The translations under genes were made by a program, and so were the position numbers. A stretch of 64,000 bases of DNA from the NCBI RefSeq assembly GCF_017562075.2, contig NC_054085.1:20446222-20510221 (forward strand), given 5' to 3'. The notes under the pieces were generated by a model. It was given only the letters and a program-made list of their open reading frames with translations, was not told the origin of the DNA and made no database searches. This document shows positions 58,982 through 64,000 of the stretch, one piece after another (position 1 is the stretch's first letter; each line of letters begins with the position of its first letter). The stretch comes from Anopheles merus (lineage: Eukaryota; Arthropoda; Insecta; Diptera; Culicidae).

Positions 58982-60100
58982 TTTGTGTCGCGCGAGATGT
59001 CGTCGCGCTCGACATTGTTGCTCTATGTCTATTTGAGCGGTGAGCTTTTGTGACAAAATAATGAGCAATCCCAAAAAGCCAGCTCGTACTTTATAGCTGA
59101 TTTAGGGCTGTTTAGCAAAAATCGTTCCGATGTCGTACTTTGTGGGTGGTTAAGAGATAGATGGTACTTTGCTAAACTATGGAGCTTTTTAACAAGCACA
59201 TGGTACTCTCAGGAACCTTGTGGCTAAATGTGTATGGTTCACGATGGAACTTGAAGGCTTGTTAAGAAAGCGTACCGAACTTGGTGGAACTTTATAGCTT
59301 TTTAATGCATGACATCGGTACAAGGTGGCTCTTGTCAAAGTGTCAAAGACTGACGTCGTCAATCATTTCATTACTGCTGCACAAGTTAGATTAGTTCTTT
59401 GAAGAAGGGATTTTGAGGGAAGTGATTGTGATTGTACAGTAAATTGTGTTACATTTCGTGTAATATATGAATAGTTAGGGTTTAAAAATTCACACATGTA
59501 CACAAACAAAACAAATCTTTTTGTTTATTTCATCGATGACACTTGCTTCAAAATAAAACACAAAGAAAAATAATCCCTGGCACCGTAGCATAGGGAAGCT
59601 GCTTAGGCGCTACCCAAGTGCCACAAATCCACTAAACGACCACTAAACGGCTTCTAAACGCCTCAAATTCTCTACCTAAACGGAATATAGAAAGACTTCG
59701 TTTAGCAGACGGCAAACGACTCATGCATTCTAAAAATAGCAAAAAAGCTGGTGGCGCCATCTGTTTGTGGGATACCCAACCTGTGGAGCTTCCTCGCTTG
59801 GAGGAGAGCTTTCTCATTTCCTCTGTACTGTTGTATGGTTTCGCATTGAAGTTATGCATCGCTAGAACTAGAACGGCGATACGATTGTTTAAATACTAAA
59901 CTCCAACAGAAACCACCAGCACTGAAGCAAGTGAGATTTGAGCAATGGTCGTTGGTGTTGATACCCACGTATTTGACCACACGACCATTCATATAGATTT
60001 TTGCTCAGAAAGTTAGAAGGCTATATAGGTCATTATAAGATGAAACTTGTCGAAACACATTGCAAGAAAAGGATAGCAATATAATGATGAGTTGTAATAC
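58982..60100. other. No gene identified; MITE-like AT-rich sequence
   Basis: Contains GGCGCTACCCAAGTGCCACA (59609), an inverted relative of the TGTGGCGCTTGGGTA motif at 60188, suggesting a TIR element spanning about 59.6-60.2 kb whose ends I cannot fix. Confidence 0.3.
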
Positions 60101-60425
60101 GCCATCTATTGATCAAACCAATGAAGCTGTGAAGCTTTCATTTTTTTCCTATGGATATTCAATTTTCCAGTCGTTTAAGCTTAATCTGTGGCGCTTGGGT
60201 ATTTAGAAGGACCACCTGGAACTTTGATGCTGTTTAATAACTGCAAAAGGCGAATTAGAGCAGTGATCTTTAGCGTGCCAAAATGAGCTGATTAAGCAAT
60301 TCTGGCTATTTAGGATTTAATGATACGCCACCTATTGAGTAAATCAATGAAGCTATGGAGCTTCATTTATTTTCTATGGATATTTGATTTTTCAGGCGTA
60401 TAAGCTTAATTTGTGGCGCTTCGGA
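60101..60425. repeat. Diverged direct repeat, two copies 225 bp apart
   Basis: About 100 bp beginning CGCCATCTATTGATC (60101) and CGCCACCTATTGAGT (60326), both running through CTATGGATATT and AAGCTTAAT-TGTGGCGCTT. Confidence 0.6.
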
Positions 60426-61184
60426 AGGGAAAACATTGCGGAACCTTGGTACGGAAAATAATCGTATATTACCTACTAAATAGTACATATTAATATAATT
60501 AAATAAATGGAGTTGTAGATGTTGATCATGCATGAAACGTGGTTTATTTTTTAACCTATTTGAGTTAAATTTAAATTTAAATTTAAATTTTAAAAATAAA
60601 TTAAATAAGACGCACATACACATGAAATACAGAAGCCCTTGGGGGAGTAATTGGTGTGTTTTAATTTTTTGGGGCTTTTGAATTTTGGTCACTAACACAA
60701 TCACACACTAGCGCGAGCTTTTTGTGGCCATCTTGAACCCTCAAAAAACTCCTCGCAAAGACTTTTAAAAACGCTCGCTTGCAAAGGGAAAATGGCACTG
60801 ATTTGAAGCGTTGGCGGGCTCGTGCAAAACGGTTTTTGGCCTGCGAGCGGTGCGTTTATGGCGGGTGAGTTGAACGCTTGGCGCACGCGGGACTGTGTGC
60901 CATCGCACTGTCTAGTTGGCAAATTCAGAAAAATAACATTCTTTTTGCATTCTTTTCGAGGTTTTTACGCAGCAAAGTCATCAAAAGTATATTTTTCGTT
61001 AATAATATTCCATAATTTCTGTAAATAAGTTTTTAATGAAAAAAACATCTCCGATTTGTCAGCATTTCCAGCTGTCATGTTATTCGCTGACAAACCAACC
61101 TGGCGATTTCCATCCCTCTCTACCGGCGCCAGAATAACCGTTGTTTACAAAAAACAACAAACCGTTCCGTTGCCTTCCCGTAGA

Positions 61185-61229
61185 ATGAAGTGCACATCCT
61201 CCTTCCGGCTTTACTTCCCACCGCAATGA
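61185..61229 (+). promoter_or_regulatory. Upstream ORF overlapping the hus1 start codon
   Basis: A 14-codon ORF (MKCTSSFRLYFPPQ) has an A at -3. Its TGA stop overlaps the hus1 ATG as ATGA (61226-61229). If transcription starts upstream of 61185, this could damp translation or feed it by reinitiation (inference). Confidence 0.4.
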
Positions 61230-62104
61230 AGTTCCGTGCCGTCATGAACGATGGCATCAACATCAAGGAGTTCCTCAACGTCATCAGCACCTTCTCGCGG
61301 ATGCAGAAAAATCTCATCATCAACGTGCAGCCGGGCAAGCTGCTCCTGCAGATCGAATCCGAAGCGTACGATGGCCAGTACCTGTGGTGCGAGATCGACG
61401 CGACGCTGCGGGACGGGTTCTTCTCCGAGTACCTGATGGACGGCATCGACACCGAGCACAACCAAATCTACATGACCTGCCTGGCGGCGAGCTTCCTGCG
61501 CGCCCTCTCCTACGTGCGCAACAACGCAGTGGAGTACATCAAGCTGAAGCTGATCAAAACGCACATGCCCTGCCTGGCGGTGGAAATGTCGACCACCATC
61601 ACCAACGAACAGGACGTGCTGACGCCAAAGATACAGCACGCCATACCGGTTACGGTGGTGCCGCGCAGCGAATGGAACCAGTACGAGATACCGCTCGAGG
61701 TTGAGTACGACCTGTCGATCGCGATGCCAACGGGCAAATCGTTGCGCGGGCTGCTGGACAAGAAGAAAAACCTCGCGCCAACGGTGACGCTGTACGCCAC
61801 GCTGAACGATGAGCTGTCGCTGGTGGTCGAAACGGAGGTGGTAACGGTGGCCAGCCACTACCGCAATCTCAAGTGTGTGCCGGCGCACAAGCCGGGACCG
61901 GACGCGGACGCGTATCCAACGAACCTGTCCGAAGCGTGCTGCCGGGTGGATACGAAGAAGCTGGCAGCCCTGTTCGAGACGATCAACTTTTACGACGTCA
62001 TCATGACGGCGAACATACGGCACGAGCAGGCCCTGAACATACGGTTCGATATGCGCCAGCACGCGTTCGTGAACTACATTCTGCCGGCGACCAATTTCGA
62101 ATGA
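61226..62104 (+). CDS. Hus1: Checkpoint clamp protein Hus1, 292 residues, single exon
   Basis: Subunit of the Rad9-Hus1-Rad1 (9-1-1) PCNA-like ring, loaded at DNA damage to activate the ATR checkpoint; nuclear. The start MKFRAVMNDGINIKEF matches the family N-terminus (human MKFRAK), so the ATG at 61226 is chosen; no earlier in-frame ATG exists in this exon. Family features seen in order: LLLQIES and MWC-like LWCEIDA segment (about 50-60), the FFSEYLMDG and EIYL-like QIYMTC clamp strands (70-90), LRALSYVRNN and IKLKLIKTHMPCLAVEM (93-125), PVTVVPRSEW (about 145-155), LSLVVETEVVTVASHYRN (about 200-218), and C-terminal QHAFVNYILPATNF. Slightly longer than human Hus1 (280). Strong GC3 codon bias. 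ATTAAA polyadenylation-like signal at 62124. Convergent with the GATAD1-like gene. Confidence 0.95.
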   Translation: MKFRAVMNDGINIKEFLNVISTFSRMQKNLIINVQPGKLLLQIESEAYDGQYLWCEIDATLRDGFFSEYLMDGIDTEHNQIYMTCLAASFLRALSYVRNNAVEYIKLKLIKTHMPCLAVEMSTTITNEQDVLTPKIQHAIPVTVVPRSEWNQYEIPLEVEYDLSIAMPTGKSLRGLLDKKKNLAPTVTLYATLNDELSLVVETEVVTVASHYRNLKCVPAHKPGPDADAYPTNLSEACCRVDTKKLAALFETINFYDVIMTANIRHEQALNIRFDMRQHAFVNYILPATNFE

Positions 62105-62212
62105 TTTCATCGCACTGTTGGGCATTAAATACGCACTTTTACTTACTTCAACTGTATTCTTCCTAACTAAAGTAGATTGCTTAGCACGCTAGCTTAACTC
62201 GAAACCAGTCCC
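62105..62212. terminator. 108-bp shared 3' region of hus1 and GATAD1-like gene
   Basis: Only 108 bp separate the two stop codons, so the 3' UTRs must be very short or overlap. ATTAAA at 62124-62129 is a plausible plus-strand polyadenylation signal. No AATAAA or ATTAAA is seen for the minus strand here, so the minus transcript probably runs into hus1. Confidence 0.5.
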
Positions 62213-63142
62213 CTAACGTCCCATGGTGGCCCACACGTAGTTTCGATTGTCGCACTGCGTGGTGTTGCTCGGTCCGTAGCATTCCGGGCGCGGGTACGGC
62301 TCGTTCCGGTCGAGAAAGTAATTAACCGGCGCGTTCATCACAAAATGCATGTACGTAAGCCGCCTCGGTGCTTCCTCGTCCGGCCCGGCCATATACGTGG
62401 CCGGATCGAACCCTTCGTTCGGCGGCGGACTGACGGTCGAGGGAAGCAGCCACGTCAGCACCGCACTCTTCTCATTGTACGCGTCCACAATCAGGCCCCG
62501 GATCTGGGCGTAGTACGTATTATCCTTCGTATCGAGCATCGACACAATGTCCCCCACCTGGTACCACACGTTGTCCTGCAGCACTTTCGTGACGGTCCTG
62601 GTCGAGGCCGTTTCGCGCGGCGCTTTCGTGGGCTGCTTTTTCGTCAGCGCTCGGCGCGATTTAGTCGTGCGGCCGTTTTTCTTCGTTCCGCGCCGTGCCG
62701 GCACCCGCGTGACGGGACAGACGCGACGGCGCAAGCGGCGCGGCGAAAACATTCCCACCGGTGTGACGCTATCGTGCAGCTCTTCCTGCTCGTCCATGCC
62801 AACGAAGCCGTCGGCGCCTGATTCGAGATCTACCTGTCCTTCTGCGCTGGGCTGTGGAACGTCCACTTTCTTCGGTGTTACCGGACATTCCAGCGAGGCG
62901 CGTTCGGGCGAGTGCTGCGCAGCAGAAGCGTCCATTCGTGCGGGTGGGGCATCCTCTTCCATGAGATCTTCGTACTGTTGGTGTCGGTTTTCCGGCTCGG
63001 GGGATCTTTCTTCCCGTGGATCTAGTGGGGGATTGAGCTGAACGTCGTGACAGTCGGAACAGATGGATCGTCGGTCCAGCAGGTACCATCTCGCCGTCTC
63101 GAGCGTCCCACATATCGAGCATCGCTGCACTTTCGCTGACAT
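62213..63142 (-). CDS. GATAD1: GATA zinc finger domain-containing protein 1 (GATAD1-like), 309 residues
   Basis: Chromatin-associated protein; the vertebrate orthologue joins histone-methylation-reader/deacetylase complexes (family knowledge). Residues 8-31 form the single GATA-type finger, C8-x2-C11-x16-C28-x2-C31. Residues 34-130 are acidic and low-complexity. Residues 134-170 are strongly basic (RRLRRR, RRGTKKNGR), a likely nuclear localisation signal. Residues about 190-309 hold the conserved GATAD1 C-terminal domain: NVWYQVGDIVSMLDTKDNTY, YAQIRGLIVDAYNEKSAVLT, the FDPATYMAGPDEEAPRRLTY segment and the terminal YVWATMGR. The ATG at 63142 gives MSAKVQRCSIC; earlier in-frame codons lack family similarity. 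Stop TAG at 62213. Single exon, high GC3, tail to tail with hus1 at 108 bp. Confidence 0.93.
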   Translation of the reverse strand: MSAKVQRCSICGTLETARWYLLDRRSICSDCHDVQLNPPLDPREERSPEPENRHQQYEDLMEEDAPPARMDASAAQHSPERASLECPVTPKKVDVPQPSAEGQVDLESGADGFVGMDEQEELHDSVTPVGMFSPRRLRRRVCPVTRVPARRGTKKNGRTTKSRRALTKKQPTKAPRETASTRTVTKVLQDNVWYQVGDIVSMLDTKDNTYYAQIRGLIVDAYNEKSAVLTWLLPSTVSPPPNEGFDPATYMAGPDEEAPRRLTYMHFVMNAPVNYFLDRNEPYPRPECYGPSNTTQCDNRNYVWATMGR

Positions 63143-63745
63143 TGCCGAGGAAGCGTTTCGAGCGTTTGACTTAGCCCTTAAATAAATAAAGGAGTTATGT
63201 AAAACACTTACAAATAGGAAGAGCAACGAACACATGTAACAACTTACTAAAATTTAACCAAGAAAATCACAGTTTAGCAGTGTATTTCTCTCAATGGATT
63301 GTTTTGTTTACATTCTTGCTCGGCAGCTTCTAAACAAAACAAAAATCCTGAACCACCAGTTTGACAACTGAGCTGCTCGAACGAACTTTCCACGAAACGC
63401 AATTCGAGTAGTTTGAAAAAGGGGTGTAAGTCCGTTAAGTTCACTTCTGAGAAAGTCATAATAATTTTATTACGTTCGGCTTCGGGGAGGATGTTTTGTG
63501 GATTTAAGCAATATTCTGGCAAAAAGAGAGGACTTCATGAGTCTAGTTGACACTGTTTGATACATTTCGATACTTCCAATCGATGCATACAAAGAAAGTG
63601 TTGTTGGCTTAAGACAACGCCTATCCATAGATTCATTTTAGAGAGAATTGCGGGAAAAGGACTTACATGGGCTGGTTACTGATCTCGTGTAAAGTTAAAA
63701 AAAAACATCGTATACTTTCTCTCTCTCTCTCTCTCTCTCTCACAC
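63143..63745. other. Upstream region of GATAD1-like gene
   Basis: Probable promoter side. Contains an 82-codon minus-strand frame (63274-63522) without a known domain and a (CT)n tract at about 63717-63742. Confidence 0.35.
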
Positions 63746-64000
63746 TCACTCTCTCAATTCTCCAGGATACTCGGTCCCAGGCTGCAGGAGTATTCTCTGA
63801 TGGGTCTCGCTTCACCTGATCGAGCCTTCGAGTTCGCTGAGCTCCCCTGCGCCTTATGCGGGTCTGGAAATCACTGTCGAACACATTCTTGGTGGGGCAT
63901 GAGTCTGACATCCTCATAGCCTGCTCCAGCGATCGTATCCTGTCAGCCTTCGCCTCGGTTCGCCGTACAGCTCAGCAAGCTCGTGGATCATCCTTTTCCT
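63746..64000 (-). mobile_element. Decayed 3' end of a non-LTR retrotransposon (LINE), runs off the edge
   Basis: Minus-strand reading from the right edge gives RMIHELAELYGEP, then, after a frame change, RMSDSCPTKNVFDSDF and RRRGAQRTRRLDQVKRDPSE followed by AWDRVSWR. This is the post-reverse-transcriptase C-terminus typical of mosquito LINEs (RTE or related clade, from memory of the motif). The frame change and missing flanks show it is inactive. The reverse transcriptase domain would lie to the right of the window. Confidence 0.65.

Noticed and set aside
61211..62125. 304-codon ORF antisense to hus1
   Set aside because: Shadow of the GC3-rich hus1 coding frame.
63274..63522. 82-codon minus-strand ORF upstream of the GATAD1-like gene
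   Set aside because: No recognisable domain; more likely upstream or 5' untranslated sequence of the GATAD1-like gene.

Overview
The window is a stretch of insect nuclear genome, most likely from an anopheline mosquito of the Anopheles gambiae type. The evidence is spliced genes with GT-AG introns, GC-rich third codon positions in the conserved exons, abundant CA/GT and CAG microsatellites, tRNA-derived SINEs that resemble the SINE200 family as I recall it, many TIR-type MITEs, and a mosquito-type LINE tail at the right edge. Species cannot be fixed without a database search. There is no sign of bacterial, plasmid or phage organisation and no CRISPR.

Left part (1-14.1 kb, minus strand): most of a non-visual beta-arrestin gene, the orthologue of Drosophila kurtz. 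Six coding exons can be placed precisely (14010-14104, 13411-13501, 13012-13154, 6812-7169, 6547-6704, 2560-2700). The C-terminal exons lie beyond the left edge. Its introns hold a palindromic MITE array (0.6-1.9 kb) and two non-autonomous elements filled with 10-bp minisatellites. Three single-base homopolymer deletions break the reading frame although everything around them is conserved, so I read them as consensus errors.

Middle (14-61 kb): almost gene-free, low-complexity and transposon-rich DNA. I could not identify a gene here. What it holds is: tRNA-type SINEs (21.7, 41.4, 45.8, 46.4 kb), TA-type MITEs and foldbacks (17.0, 22.1, 31.2, 40.8 kb), a 15-bp minisatellite (28.5-29.1 kb), 10-bp minisatellites with a 519-bp higher-order repeat (35.7-37.0 kb), and a pair of oppositely oriented, independently inserted elements with 12-bp minisatellites (51.5-52.3 and 53.5-54.3 kb). 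There is also a group of protein-like but unidentified minus-strand ORFs (37.1-40.4 kb).

Right part (61.2-63.2 kb): two compact single-exon housekeeping genes that converge tail to tail, 108 bp apart. They are hus1 (plus; DNA-damage checkpoint 9-1-1 clamp subunit) and a GATAD1-like GATA zinc-finger chromatin protein (minus). The last 0.25 kb is a decayed non-LTR retrotransposon tail running off the edge.

The most unusual theme is a family of hAT-like non-autonomous elements. Their termini read TAGTGNTGNG or close variants, three copies have perfect 8-bp target duplications, and their interiors are different minisatellites (10-bp, 12-bp, or AT-rich GAATC-type). Seven such termini can be recognised in the window.
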